64,000 nucleotides of DNA from the NCBI GenBank assembly GCA_025330725.1, contig JAIWND010000006.1:372001-436000 (forward strand), read 5' to 3'. The notes under the pieces are model-generated. The model made no database searches. It was given only the letters and a program-made list of their open reading frames with translations, and was not told where the DNA came from. Origin of the DNA: Chlamydoabsidia padenii. Lineage: Eukaryota; Mucoromycota; Mucoromycetes; Mucorales; Cunninghamellaceae. Numbering within the stretch: the stretch's first letter is position 1; each line of letters begins with the position of its first letter. Shown here piece after piece: positions 15,371-28,300 of the stretch. The position numbers and the translations under genes are program-made.

Positions 15371-18300
15371 CTAGTTTAAAAGCTCGTCTTCGCCATCCCA
15401 TACCTTGACATAGCAAACTTCGGAAGGTATACCCATGTTAGTAAGTGTGTCCAGCCATATCTTTTGCGTTTCCGATAGTTTGTCCCCGGGTCCTTTCACT
15501 ATATAAGACATAATGAAGTTTTAAAGAGTTATGTTATGATATAGATGTTAGTGGAGAGAAAGAGTTTACTCACCTTCTACAAAAAGACATCGTTTTTCAT
15601 TGTAGTTCCAACAGCTATTTGAATGAGACGAAAAAAAAAAGGCAAGGTTAGTTGGAGGAATCAATTGCTGTGGTTTTATAGCATCGATATAATATAGGAA
15701 CTTACCACAGATCCGGCATGCCACCTTGTCGATGGCCAAATTCTTCTGCCAGTAATTTACAAAGCGCCGACAAAGGTTGAGGTCCAATACACTATCAAAA
15801 GGTAATAATATATGTTTAGTATAAATCAGCATAATAGTCCATTGTCAACCACGGTGCCATGTTACCTCCGCGACTTCAAGTAAATGATGTTGTTCGTAAT
15901 TCCAATTGACACCTGCGCATAAAGTTTGTAAGGGACGATGTTGATCATCTACTTGTTTGATAATATCCAAATACAAAGTGGAGCCTTCTTGACAAATCTG
16001 TGCCAAGCGTTCGTTGATCATACCGACTCGTTCTACATAAAAAGCATCAGACCAAAGATCCAAAGGAGCCGATTGATAGGGTGTTTCAAATGCTCCAGGT
16101 ATAGGCGAGAATACAATATCCCAAAATAGAAGCATAAACTATCGAGAGCAATTATGTTTAATAGTATCAAGTAGGGCTATTACAAAGCTTTTGGTTTATC
16201 ACTTACCAACATGATGACCACCCCATTTTCAGCATGTAGTCTATAGTAATAATCATGTTTAATTTAGTTAACTAATACCAAGACATTCATTCTAACTTTT
16301 TTTTTGTGTTGAGAATCTTACCCCTGATACCCTTGCTTGTTGTAATATTGTATAGCCACATGTTCGACCGAGATTTCAGCGCCATCGTCACCACGCCAAG
16401 AAGACTTCTTGCCAGTAATCGTATCTGATATTCTTTCCGCTATAATTGCAATAAACAGAAATTGGTTAGATCGAGGAAGAGAATCTTTGTGCCTGATTTC
16501 ACTTTCATACTTACCATGTATAATCTTTTCCGAAGGTTTCTTCAAGGTGAGATAAGAGAAGTCATGTTGTTCCCGCTTTGGTATACATAAATCCCTTTCC
16601 AATCGCTGTATTCTTCGTTGTATGGTACTAAGATGAGCTAAAATAAGTGATAAGTAGATCATTCATCTATGTGTTTGCCCCCCTTTTTTTATTTTATTTA
16701 CTTTGATGCACTCTTGGATCTTGAATACCGGAGATACATGTTTGTAGGGCCATCTTTTTTCTTTGTCGTTCAGGGATATCCTTCAGATAGTTTGCTTGTA
16801 TAAGAGCCAGTCGATCGTACCACTTCCCACGTTTCCCCTGTCGATAGATACGTTGGTCGATCAGTTTTTGCAACACCAGAGCTTCCAAACTGTATTCTTG
16901 TAGTTTGCTCAACGCCTTTGTCCCATGTTCCAGTATGTGCGTGTATATGTATCCTATTAAAAGATAAAAAAAGTTCAAGGTGAGATCTCCTGGTTCCTTC
17001 CCTTTATTCATTATTGTTTACCAGCTTCAAAGCGACGCATGTAGTAGCCTCTATGATCATCACCCATGTCATCTTTGTTGGTAGGTCGTCGTTGTACCAG
17101 ATCTTCCCAAATACCGATGATGTTTTCACACATGAGCCAGCAATCCATCCAGAGTTGTCGTTCCATTGATTGAAGGTCCTTGTCCGTTTTGCTGTTACCA
17201 CCACCAGTGGTATCATCGGTATCTTGTCGTTTTTGCTGTTGCTGTTTCCTTCTTTCAAACGGAATGGACTCCATTTTGGTTTCGAATTCGTATTGTAGTC
17301 TAAAGGCCTTTTCATAGCAATCCAATTCTTCTTTAGAGGTCCAAACATTCGCAGTACGGCAATATACATAGTCGGGGTAATTCTGTCGGCTAAGTTTGGC
17401 GAGAATGGCGGTGCGCATCGAGTTGCTTTCAGTCGGATCAGATAGTCGATAATATACAATATTCAGTCGATGGAAGGCAGTGTCATAGTGTTGATCCAAA
17501 AGAATACATGGCCCTGAGAAGAAGAGAATGTCAGTAAGATCAAATTTCTTTTCTACACATTTATATAAATATACCTACCAGCTATTTCATTTGCCTTGAT
17601 CATAAACTTGTCAATTTGATTATGACCATGCAATGAGTTGGATTGCAATGCTTGCTGGCGAGCTGCTGTTAAAGTATCCAGATAATCAGATCTCTATAGA
17701 CAAAAAAGAAAAAAGAAAAAAAAATAGTTAGATTTTAATGATATCTTGGTATGGTCATACTTACCAATTTTCGATCATTTGGTTGGCATTGGTAGCACAA
17801 TGCGAAATCCTTGAGTTCATCCACAGTGAGAAGATCCAAAATATCAGACCAGTCCAGTACAGAAAATTCGCTTCCTTCAGAAGATTGTACCATGCCGCAT
17901 TTTGTCAATTCCGCAGTCGCTTGGTGGATATCACGTATGTTGGATGAGTAGTCAAGTTTGTTCAAACGCAGCCATCGTCTTTGTTTCCGCATCCATAGTC
18001 GCACGAAAAGGTGCTGTGGTTCCAAAGGCAGTTTCTTGAATTGTTCGAATCGGTCAAGATCGTTGTCAGTGAACAAGAAGGATTCCCCATCGAGTACGGT
18101 CGTAAGCATATGGTGTACTTGATCTGTATACATAGAATTTTCAAAGAAGGGTGTTGTTGTTGTTGCTGTCGCTGTTCGATCAGTTTCTGGTATTGGTGAT
18201 GCTGGTCTTGAGTCTTCTTTTGAAGGTTCTGTTTCGTGGCTGTGTGGTTGACAGAGTGTTGGTGAAGCAGAGTCCAAACGCATCAATACTTTTAGGTCAG

Positions 18301-18544
18301 AAAAGTTACTTCCATGGTTGTTGGTGATATTTGTCGTTGCTTTAGTCGTTATTATTGCTTCTGTTGTTGCTATCAAGTCAGATTCTTTGGCTCTTGTTGT
18401 GTCTGGTGGTGGCGAATGTGCTGGTTTCTTAAAAAACAAATCAATCTTCTTTTGACCCCTAGTAATTGCAAGCTGATGTTTTTTCGTCGAAACTGTTGAT
18501 GATTTAGCCGACCTCGATCTTTTATTGGTGTTCTGTTCAAACAT
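15371..18544 (-). CDS. FAN1: FAN1-type structure-specific nuclease (11 exons)
   Basis: Minus-strand exons 17765-18544, 17579-17693, 17022-17513, 16702-16953, 16515-16637, 16322-16439, 16207-16240, 15866-16138, 15706-15791, 15574-15614 and 15371-15498 close to 813 aa. The Fanconi-associated nuclease 1 family cuts flaps and interstrand-crosslink intermediates in DNA repair. Seen here: the SAP-like region (LYVRLW-type LFVRLWMRKQRRWLRLNKL), the TPR-like middle, and the C-terminal VRR-NUC domain with HAENGVV, GGMPDL (about 752-757) and FVEVKGPGDKLS (about 768-779), the PD-(D/E)xK metal site. The N-terminus carries QKKIDLFF (residues 31-38), a canonical PCNA-binding PIP-box pattern. No UBZ finger is visible, as in fission yeast Fan1. 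A GCGGGGTTTAC element lies about 87 bp upstream of the start. Confidence 0.95.
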
Positions 18545-19232
18545 TGTTGATTTTAGTGGGGTATCTTGAAGAAAGGAAGGGAATGAAAAAGTGGGAAAAA
18601 AAAAAGATTTATGTATGATAGTCGACTGGAGCGGGGTTTACACATTTCGTGAAACATGATGTCTGCCCCTCTCAGTGGGTGGCACCCCATGGCACTATCT
18701 AGTGAAGCATTTCATACATCAGGCACAAGTCTGAATGTGTAATGAACCTTCGAGAAAAAATCTTAGAACATCATCTAGAAACAAGATGGTAAACTCTTGC
18801 TTGTATTTGTTCGACTGTAGCAGCAAACGTGAATAATTCAACTACATATTATACGGCTGTGTGATTTTTGTGTAGAAATGATTTACATATACAGAATGAT
18901 CAAGCTTTTGGATTCATGCAAAAAAAATGTACCCATTTAGTCATTTCATTTCGAAGAGAGACAAATCAGTACCATCTATAAAAGAAGATTATCCATATAA
19001 GTCAAACAATATCACAGATACAAAGTACAAATAAAAAAAAGAAGTGTCAAGTTTATTAATTAGTATATGATTTTAGTCAAGTTTAAGAAGAGAGGGGGTA
19101 AGAAATCTAGTGATTTAATAAGATTTACTTTTATTCTATATATAAAACTAACAATAAATATATCCTATGAATGGAGGAGTGGAGGGGGGATAATAATAAA
19201 AGGTTATAAAGTAACATGAGTAAAGAGGTTTA
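18545..19232. other. Spacer: FAN1 promoter and 3' flank of the GPI-protein gene
   Basis: GCGGGGTTTACA at 18631-18642 is a variant of the recurring element. The rest is AT-rich with no supported gene. Confidence 0.45.
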
Positions 19233-19877
19233 TCAAGCCATGGATACAAAAGAGATCAAACCCAAAATCATCAACATAATATAGCCTAGTTGTTGAGTAG
19301 ATACAGAGAGTTGTGTGGCAAAGGAAGGTGTAGCAGTAGCTTGAGCATCAGCAGTACCGGTCTGGCTACCAGCAAGAGGAGGATTTGAAGGAGCACCAGA
19401 AGACACCGACGAAGAAGACATGACAGGTTGTGAGCCGGTAGGAATAGCAGCCAAAGACACGGAGTTTCCATTGTTAATATTCCCATAACAATAATGGTTA
19501 TGTTGATCTACACAAAGTACTGCTTGAGAGTTGCAAAGACAAGAAGCATTACCGACGAATGAGTTGCTACAAGGTGATGGCGCGGAAGGACATCCACTGT
19601 TCTGATTAAGTGATCGAGAACCCCAACAGAATTGCCCCTGTGTGTTTTGACAAACCGTAAGGACATCGTTACAACGACAAGTGGCAGGTTGAGCAATGTT
19701 AGTGCATGCTGCTGGGGCGGTGCAGTTGCCCGCTGGTAGACTGTCGAAGGGTAACTTATCTTCTCGTTTAAAAAGTTGGTGAATGGATTCGAGATCACTA
19801 ACGGGATCGGCTTGGACAAAGAGAGAGGAAGAGACGAGTGTTATGGCAAGACTGGTAAATAGTTTATATAGTTGCAT
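19233..19877 (-). CDS. Secreted Cys-rich, probably GPI-anchored cell-surface protein
   Basis: Single exon, 214 aa from the Met at 19877; the frame is open further upstream (to 19964), but the Met at 19877 gives a clean signal peptide (LYKLFTSLAITLVSSSLFVQA). A KRE site near residue 36 could be cut by a Kex2-type protease. Two similar Cys-rich repeats follow: C-TAPAAC ... C-R-C-ND ... C-Q ... FCWG and C-SNSFVGNAS-C-L-C-NSQ ... YCYG. A Ser/Thr/Pro/Ala stretch leads to a hydrophobic tail (LGYIMLMILGLISFVSMA), the usual GPI signal. Spacing resembles small fungal wall proteins of unknown role. Function not assigned. Confidence 0.8.
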   Translation of the reverse strand: MQLYKLFTSLAITLVSSSLFVQADPVSDLESIHQLFKREDKLPFDSLPAGNCTAPAACTNIAQPATCRCNDVLTVCQNTQGQFCWGSRSLNQNSGCPSAPSPCSNSFVGNASCLCNSQAVLCVDQHNHYCYGNINNGNSVSLAAIPTGSQPVMSSSSVSSGAPSNPPLAGSQTGTADAQATATPSFATQLSVSTQQLGYIMLMILGLISFVSMA

Positions 19878-20211
19878 GCTGTGTAATGCGATGGTATATA
19901 AAAAAGTACAAAGAGAAGGAGAAGGAAAAGAAGAAAAAAGAAAAACCAGAAAAAAACATTTCATTTTATGATTCCCTTGCGGAACTAGAAGCTAAAAATA
20001 CTTGTGTCTTTGTCCCAAATTTTTCAAATCCCGAAAGTCTGCCTTTCTTCTGATAGGGATGATCTTGGTTGTTACACCAATTATATTGAAAGCTAAAAGG
20101 GTGAGAACCAACTCTTTCTTCTCATTGCTAAACTTCTTTTCTTCTTTCATACATCCAGCTCATCAGCACAATCTTTCTTTTCCATTCTCTCGATTGAAAG
20201 TTTCTCTACGG
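19878..20211. other. Divergent promoter between GPI-protein and membrane-protein paralogue B
   Basis: 334 bp with pyrimidine-rich sequence just before the 20212 start codon (about 20110-20195). A TATATAAAAAA stretch at about 19895-19905 lies close to the GPI-protein start. Confidence 0.4.
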
Positions 20212-22133
20212 ATGCATTTCAGGTACAAATGCCAAATATAGACAATTGTATGCATGAATAACATTGACTGACCCCTGCTTTCCTCTTTGTGCCAGTGATT
20301 TCACCTATTTGGGTAAGATAATTATGGGTGGTTATTACGAGAACAATTCCAACTCCCTTTCTTTTCCAATGCTATCTAGAACGGTGTACCATCTATGTAT
20401 ATGCTTTATTCTATTTCTTCTATTCCATATGGAAGAGTGATGGATTCCAATGTCTAAGACCGAAAAAGATATTTTCGGGAGAGCTCAAATCTGTTCTGAC
20501 AGTGCTGATGATGCTCACCATGACAACTCAAGTACTGTGGGGTAAAAATATCCATATCTGTCCATGGTATATACATTCATATACTCACACCCTTCCTTTT
20601 CACTTTTATTACATCTAGACATCATCATGACATATGTCAAATATACAGAAGGTTATCTGGAGATTGGAAATAAAACCATTGTCTCCAAGCCTTACCAATA
20701 TTGGTCTTCTTCAAACCAACAACTAGCATTGGTAAACAGGAATCAGTGGGGTAAGGTTACACAAGAAAGTTTTTGGCTCATTTTTTTTTTTTTTTTTCCA
20801 AAGGCCTCCAACTATGTTGAAGCTGTGACCTTTTCATTACAGTTGTGCCTTTACTTTATGTTACAATGCTTCTGGAACTATCTTTCTAATGTAGTTGCCA
20901 AAAGGGATTTTATGAGTTCGCTCGAATTCAAGTTTTATCTTGTATGGTAATGTTAGCGAGATCAACTGGTGGAAACTGGGATCGATCGGGTCGATCGGGG
21001 TTTCTTTTTCTACAGCTTCCTTAAATGAACCTTTTCTTTTTCTTCTTCTTTCTATCAGGTCAATTGCAACCATCGCCATGTTTCCCGTTCTTCAATGGTA
21101 TTATCATTATGATCCTGTCAAGGAAGAGGTTATTCCTCAAATTGCTTATTCGGCACAAAGTAATAATGCATGAAAGTCGGAGTTTAAAGACCGGCAGTTC
21201 AAAAATTGACGCCTTTACTGATCTCTCATCTTGTTTAGTCTTCATCATCGCCGGTCTGGGTCTTCGGAACTACTTCAGATTTGGAGGGATTATTCACAAT
21301 GGGGTCAAAAGCAATGCCAACTCTTTGGTTATAAACAAACTCAAGTATTTCAAAGACATCAATTCTCTCATGACAGTCTGTCTTTTTTCGTATTCGATCT
21401 CTTTTTTGATAATGTGCGTGGATGGCATGACAGAGGCGAAAACAATTGCCAGCAATAAATTTGCTACGGATTGTCTTTTTGCTAATATCAATATTTGTAA
21501 TTTATTCTTATACATCTTATTCGTAAGTAACATTTAACTCTTATTAATGTGGGCGTTGATATTCATTTTTACTTTATTTGTCCCCCCCCCAAAAAAAAAT
21601 TGCATCATGCATCATGCATCATGCAAAAAAAGATCGCAACTTTCCATCCCCGCAAACATTATGCTGTTAGTAAAGCCGTTTCTAGCATAAACGCAAAAAT
21701 CGACGATAATCCTCCCATGAAAAAAATGACATCTACCGCTGATTCAGTAAAGCCAACATCATCATTATCTAAAAGATTCAGTGAAAGAGCCTCCGTTTTC
21801 ATTGGCCAAAAGTTCCAACCACACCGCATAGTCAACTGCGCTCCAACCGAATCATTCCAACAAACATTTCAACAAAGGAAAGATAGCGAGGCGATGATCA
21901 TGCATGATATAAAAGACGTCCATCGGAGTAAAACGTTTATACGGCCCATGATTCCGATCAGTGTGGATTATCCTCCTAGTGATGTAGCAGATACTATGCC
22001 TTTGACCACGCCTTCCCCACCTCCATCAACCCAATGGTACCCACAGCCACACGCTGAGAGTACTGATCGTCCGCCTTCCCCATCCGAGCAATCTGATTGG
22101 TTACGTCGATCTCCTAATCGTCGAATCCATTAG
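20212..22133 (+). CDS. Seven-transmembrane-segment protein, GPCR-like topology, paralogue B (8 exons)
   Basis: Exons 20212-20222 (11 nt), 20296-20312 (17 nt), 20380-20541, 20619-20731, 20804-20946, 21059-21159, 21239-21522 and 21633-22133 give 443 aa. Every intron sits at the same place and phase as in paralogue A at 12.7 kb, and exons 2-6 have the same lengths (17, 162, 113, 143, 101 nt). Start reads M-HFSDFTYLERCTIYVY. Conserved blocks include SGELKSVLT, KYTEGY, IVSKP, LQCFWNYLSN, FPVLQWYY, CVDGMT and, in the tail, FIRPMIPISVDYP. Seven hydrophobic segments are followed by a shorter tail than in A. The last intron is odd: it carries a C-run/A-run, three GCATCAT units (about 21602-21622) and ends in AAAAAAAG. 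Function unknown; receptor-like by topology only. Confidence 0.85.
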
Positions 22134-22357
22134 TCTCTGTATATTATTGATCAGCAAATCATCCCCACCAATTACATATAATCCCTTATTCTGTCAAATG
22201 ACTTTTTTTCAAACCCCTGTAATTTTATTGTTGTCAAATAATGTAAACACTTCACAAAAGGATATGTAAATGTATATAAGGAAGCGGGATTTAAATAATA
22301 AAGTAAAAATGCATGAAGGGGGATAAAGGGGTATCTAAATAACTAGTAAAGTCACCA

Positions 22358-25300
22358 CTATTTCGATTGTCCAGATGGTGCACCGATAGATTTCGCCGAA
22401 CCACTAGAGATGGGTAACACTTTGGTCGGTTTGATGCCTTGATGACAAAACTGATCAATGCATTGTGAGATGATGTTTTTGGTAACTGGTTTACAAAGGA
22501 TTTCGTCAAATGCACCAGCAAGTTGTACTGTTTGTTCGTATGCTGTTACGGCGATTATTGGTGTTTCCCGGTTGACATTGTTGGTGGATTTGATCATCCT
22601 TGCTGCCGTTTCACCATCGACTATTAGACAAAAAAAAAAAAAGTCAAGTTAGTTAGTTAGCTAGTCAGTTTTCCTTTTTTATCATTTAGGTGATGACTTA
22701 CTAATGGGCATCCGGATATCCATAAAGATAATATCATACTTGACATCGCTCATTGCTGATCGAATAGCCTGTGCACCGTTTCGTGCTATCACGCATTGAT
22801 GGTTCAACATGAGTAAGATGGTTTCTAAGATTTTGCAGCTGATCGGATTATCATCCACCACCAAGAATCCAAGAGGTCGTGCTGTACTGATCCTTTTCCG
22901 GTTGACTTTTTCTGTTCGTTGTTGTTGATCTATTACTTCACGTGGAGCCAAAGGTGATATAGTTGCTGATGGAGATTGAGGTGGAATAACTGGAGTTGTT
23001 GAAGATAAATCTGATTGTTTAGATGATCCAGCAGTAGGTGTGATGATGGTCATAGAAGAGTTGGATCCGATGGAAGGGCTAGGTTTTGCCGGCGTAATCA
23101 AATGGGACGATCCACCAGGTAAAGAGGCACGACAATCTGGAGTTGATAGAGAACGACTTCGTTGATGTTGAATTGTCGTAGTTCCTGGTGTTGAAGGTAA
23201 AGGTGGTAATGGTGGTGTATTGATTGAGGCTCCACCATTGGTCGCTGGGTCAGAGTTGTGATGATTAACCTCTATTGATCGACGGCTACTGCTGCTGCTG
23301 AGTTTAGTGGATTGAGAGGTGAGAGGATGTAGACCAGAGGATTGTTTCGGTGTGCCAGGACCAGACACTAAATGGGTATCAAATGTTGATGGTAGTGGTG
23401 GAAAAGCACTTTGGCGCTTTAGAGAGTGTGAATCGACTGAGTCACCAAGATTGTTGTTGGAAGCAGATACACTACCTGCATTGCTACTACAACTACCAGA
23501 AGGTGATAAATCTCGAATCGCCGAGCTGTCGTGTCGAATTTTGCGTATTGTGTCTTCATTAGCCTTCTCTAGTACCGGTAAGTTCTTGTAGAGGAATGTA
23601 CCAAAGTCCGCGCCTTCGTTCTGATCGTTTGATTCTTCTTTGGTGGTTGATGTTGTTGATGATTTTCGTCGCTGTTGTTCAGTCTGTTGAGAGGCCCCTT
23701 TTTTGTTGTCTTTGCTGGATTTAGATAATGGACCTGATGAGGAAGGCTCGGGTACAGCAGTGGGATGTTGTTCTTGTATGATAGCATTGGCGAGATCCAC
23801 TTTTGCTTTGGCACTGGCATCCAATTGTATCTTGTCCTCGTCCACCTTTTTATCATGTCCAACCATAATCTTATTGGCCAACTCTTTTGTTGCTGTTTTT
23901 GTTGAGGATGAGGAAGAAGAAGAAGAGGAAGGCGCCATCATGATAGCCCCACGATCGTCAAAATAATCCGTATCTTCCATGTCTTCAGGTTGAGGAATAA
24001 AGGAAGGTTGATCCAGCATAAGAGTGTCCCATTGGATATCCTTGAAAAATGGATGAGCCTTAACAGATTGTGCACCTTGACTTCCAAGTCGTTTAGCAGG
24101 GTCCAAAGTCATTAGTTGTTCCATAAAGTCACGAGCTTCACTTGATACTTGAACGTCGTTTTCATGCCAGTCGATCCGCCTTGAGAGAATGTTTTCAAAC
24201 ACTTTGTCCGGAGATTCTGCATGGAAAGGTGGATAGCCATACAAGAATTCATAACATATAACACCCAATGCCCACTATATTGAGTATATATTATCAAATT
24301 TGTCAGTAAGTGTTTCTTTTTTCTTTTTTCTTTCCAGACTTACCCAATCAACCATTGAGTCTTGACCAGTCCCCAAAATACTTTCAGGGGCCAAATAATC
24401 AGGAGTTCCAACCGCATGTTTGATAGAAGTATCTTTCAGATTACCACGATGCCTATAACCAGAGGTAGAGGAGCGTGCAGGAGATGAGGCGTCAATAACA
24501 TTGTTTAACCCAGTAGTTGCTGCAGTAGGTCGGCGGTGAGATGGCGGTGTAGATTTGATTGTTGATGCTGTTGGAACACCAGTAGATCTAGATTTGTTGG
24601 TACCACCAGAATCATCCACCATGTTGCTGCTACAGTCGGACATTGGAATACAGATCTTATTGGAGGAAGAGTGATCACTGTGGTTGCTGTTCCTATCCTC
24701 AGAGGCCAGGCTGGTTGAGGACTCGCGCCGCCGGTTAAAGAGTAAACTAAAGTAGGAGTGTCGATAAATGCCATCACCTTGGCCTTGTTGAGATGTTAAT
24801 TCAGGTCGACTGTCGACTGATCCAGTTTCAGGCGATTGTGGTGGTGTACCTGTTGGAGAGGGCATAGGCGAGCTCGGTTCATCCTGATTCTTTTCTTTTC
24901 GACTGGCGCCATCCTTGTTAGTGGCTGTCGTGGTTGTCGTTGTGGTACTGTTGTTGGTTTGAGGCTGACTACGCTTCTTGGCCGATTTGTCGAAAGATGG
25001 TGATCGTGTTGATAATTCATCCTGGACTCGTCTATCCAAAAACCCAATTCTTGATAATCCAAAATCAGTCAACTTCAAATGACCATTATGATCAATCAAA
25101 AGGTTGTCAGGTTTTAAATCTCTATACATATATATATATTAAAGGGTTAGTGAATGTCCCCTTTTTCTTCAATGGCATAATAAATGATTTACCTGTGAAT
25201 TATGTTTTTGTTTTGTAGGTATTCCAAACCAAGAGTCACCTCCGCCAGATAATTACGAGCCCAATCTTCAGGTAAATGACCAAGTACTTTAACCAACGCT

Positions 25301-28300
25301 GAGCAATCGCCACCATTAAGATATTCCATCACCAAATAGAGATAGTCCTTGGACTGGAAGGTGTAATAAAGCTTGGTTACAAAGGGACTATCGGTTTGAG
25401 TCATCAGGATCATTCGTTCCGCCTTGACATTGGTTACTTGATTTTTGGCGATCATATCTGATTTTTTCAAAAACTTAATAGCATAGTAGTCACCAGTAGT
25501 TCGTTTCTTGGCGAGAAAGACAGATCCAAATGCACCTTTACTAATTGGTTTGATGATATCAAAATCTTTGATACTTGGCGTTGTTGACCTTGTTGATGGG
25601 ATTGATGCTTGTAATGGTGATAAGGGTGATTTACCTTCGTGTTGTTGCTGTTGAGTTGATAATGATTGATTTGAAGGTGTTGCATTTCCCGTTGTCGCAG
25701 TAGTTGTTGTTGGTGGTTTTGTTGTTGAAACTGAGTTGGATGATGTAGATGGTGGAATTGAAGAGGGCTTTTCACTACTGCTGATGCCAACTTCATGCCT
25801 AGAAGGTGGTCGACTTAGGCGTAATCCCGGTGAGCCCAAAGGTGTGTCGATCGTTTCCATTTCCACAATAGACATGTTTGCTGGTGTTGTAAAAGGTTCA
25901 ATTGCGGTTGCCCATTTCCTACTACAAGCACGACTTCGTCTGGCGAGTTTGCTGGCACCTTTGGATTTCCATGACCTGATCCTACTGAGAATCGACTTTT
26001 TTGTTGGCCCGCTGTGTGATGATGATGTTGAAGGTGCTGGTGGGGGTCGTTTGTTTTTAGCTGGCGATTCTGTCGGTCCATTCCCTGTCGTTGTATCGGT
26101 GGTAGATGCATTAGGGGTTGATGTTGCTGTTTCTTCTGGTGTGTCGAGCGTTTCCTTATTGTTCGAGTTGACTTCTGTATTTTCACCGAGATCATCCTTT
26201 CGAGATACGAATTCAGTCCAGCCAGTCTCTTGTTGAGTCGCCTTTTGGAAGTCAGTGCGTGTCCTTTCATTGTACTCTAGCCGGTCGCGCATCCTATTGA
26301 CAGCAGATACTTTGCCCCGAGACACTTCTTCCACTTCACGAATCAAAGCAGTAATATCCGGGTCGTCAGAAGCAGGTGGACGCCAATACATAACTTGTAC
26401 CATTTTGTGTTTAGACCGAGGTGATTGTAACGACCGTAATGTCATTTTATCGTCGTTATCCGCGGAGGAAGAAGAGGATGTGGAAGAAGAAGAAGAAGAA
26501 GAAGAGAGTTTGTCATTCGCTTCACCAGGCATACCAATTCCAATCGCCACGTCCAATGCATCCAATAAATCGTCATATATATCCAGTTCGGCCTGTTTTG
26601 ATTCCAAGGTGTTCGGTGCTTCTTCCAAAGGCAGTTCAAAACCAAATATGGAGTCTTCTTCATCTTGTTCCCGAGCAGCCTGTATATTGTTCTTGTGTTC
26701 TTGATCCATTTCTTGACGTTTTTCCGGAGTTTGGTTACCATAGTCTTCCAATTCTTGAAGGGCTTGATCACGTAATTCATGAATATGGTGTTTCAGATCC
26801 CGGAGATTATCATTGCACATTGTAACATCCATTTCACTTTGGTGAATTTCCACACATAGTTCAGAATGTTGTTCAAAGAAGGCAGCCACCACCCAACGTT
26901 CACATACACGACAGACAGCTGGCGGAAGCGACATGAGTTTATCGAATGACAATGACGAGACTTCCGACGAGTTGTTGTTTTGCAAAGCTTGTGTTTCGAT
27001 AGCAGGTAGAGACATTGACCGATGGCGAAGATAAGGATTCATGGCTTGATCCAAAGGTTCTTCACCCGCAGGTGTCGGAATGGTTGTTGCTGAAGTAAGT
27101 TGCTGCTGCTGCTGCTGCTGTTGTTGTTGTTGTTGTTGTTGCTGATGGTGGTCCACGGCATTGGCTGGAGTAAGAGCACGATCCATCCATAACCTCGTTG
27201 ACATTGGTTTGATAACCCACATCGTATGACTTGCTTCACCAGTAACGCGATCGTACATGAGCATGCCTTTTCCATCCATTTCCAGAGTTGACCCATCAGC
27301 CGAGGTCAATCCAAACTGTACTTCCACCGTTTGAGAGTCATCTGCCAGGAGTTTTTCCGTCGCCAACTTGAAGACATCTTGAGCATCTGACGAGACAAAT
27401 TTGGATATGTTCTTGTGTATAACTTGAGAAGGATTGGATCTAAAATTATCAAAAAATTGGTCAGTAAAAATTTTCATGATCACCCCCCCTTTTTTTTGGC
27501 ACTTACCCTATGACATCCGACCATATTGGACTAACATATTGGACAGTAGTGGTTCCCAAGCTGAGTTCCAGTAAAATGGTCGAATTCTGACTATTATTGG
27601 CTGCTTGTTGAAGGATATCCTGATACACATCTAGTTGGTGAGAATCAGTATTATCCTCTGTCCCATCAAGTGTGAGTTGTCGCCGACTATCGTTGATATG
27701 AGCTTTATGATGTGATTGTCGATCATGGTTCAATTGGTGGAGACGATGATTGTAAGCCAAGGATGACTTTCTTGTGGGTAGCAAACCAGAAGCATCTTCA
27801 GTATCACTTGTTGCAGCAGTCGTAGAAGTAGGTGTTGGAAGAATAGATGATGATGATGTTGGTGTATTCGAAGTCCAAGCTTGTAACCAAAACCCCCGTT
27901 CGGCTTCCCACCATTCCAGCACACGATTAAGGGCAGCTACACTAAGTAAGAGACGGACATACCATTCACGACAAGGCCATTCAGGATGGACATCCCATTG
28001 CATCCCCACAGATTGAATCTTGAATACAATATCAGCACACATACCAGCGTATTCCAATATCGTATCCAGAGAAGTATCCATCACATGTTGAGCCATCGAG
28101 ATAAGTTCTTGTAAGGTCAAAATGAATGGAGTGGGAAGATAAGAGTCTTCAGATATCAATGTCACCAAGTTATTATTTTCTTCTTCTTGTTGCTGTTCCT
28201 GTTGTTGGTGATTTCCAGTGCCCAGATCTTCGTCCAACATGATTTCTTCTTCAATATCATGTAAAACAGTTTCCAAATGTCGTAAACGTTGATGTTCCCC

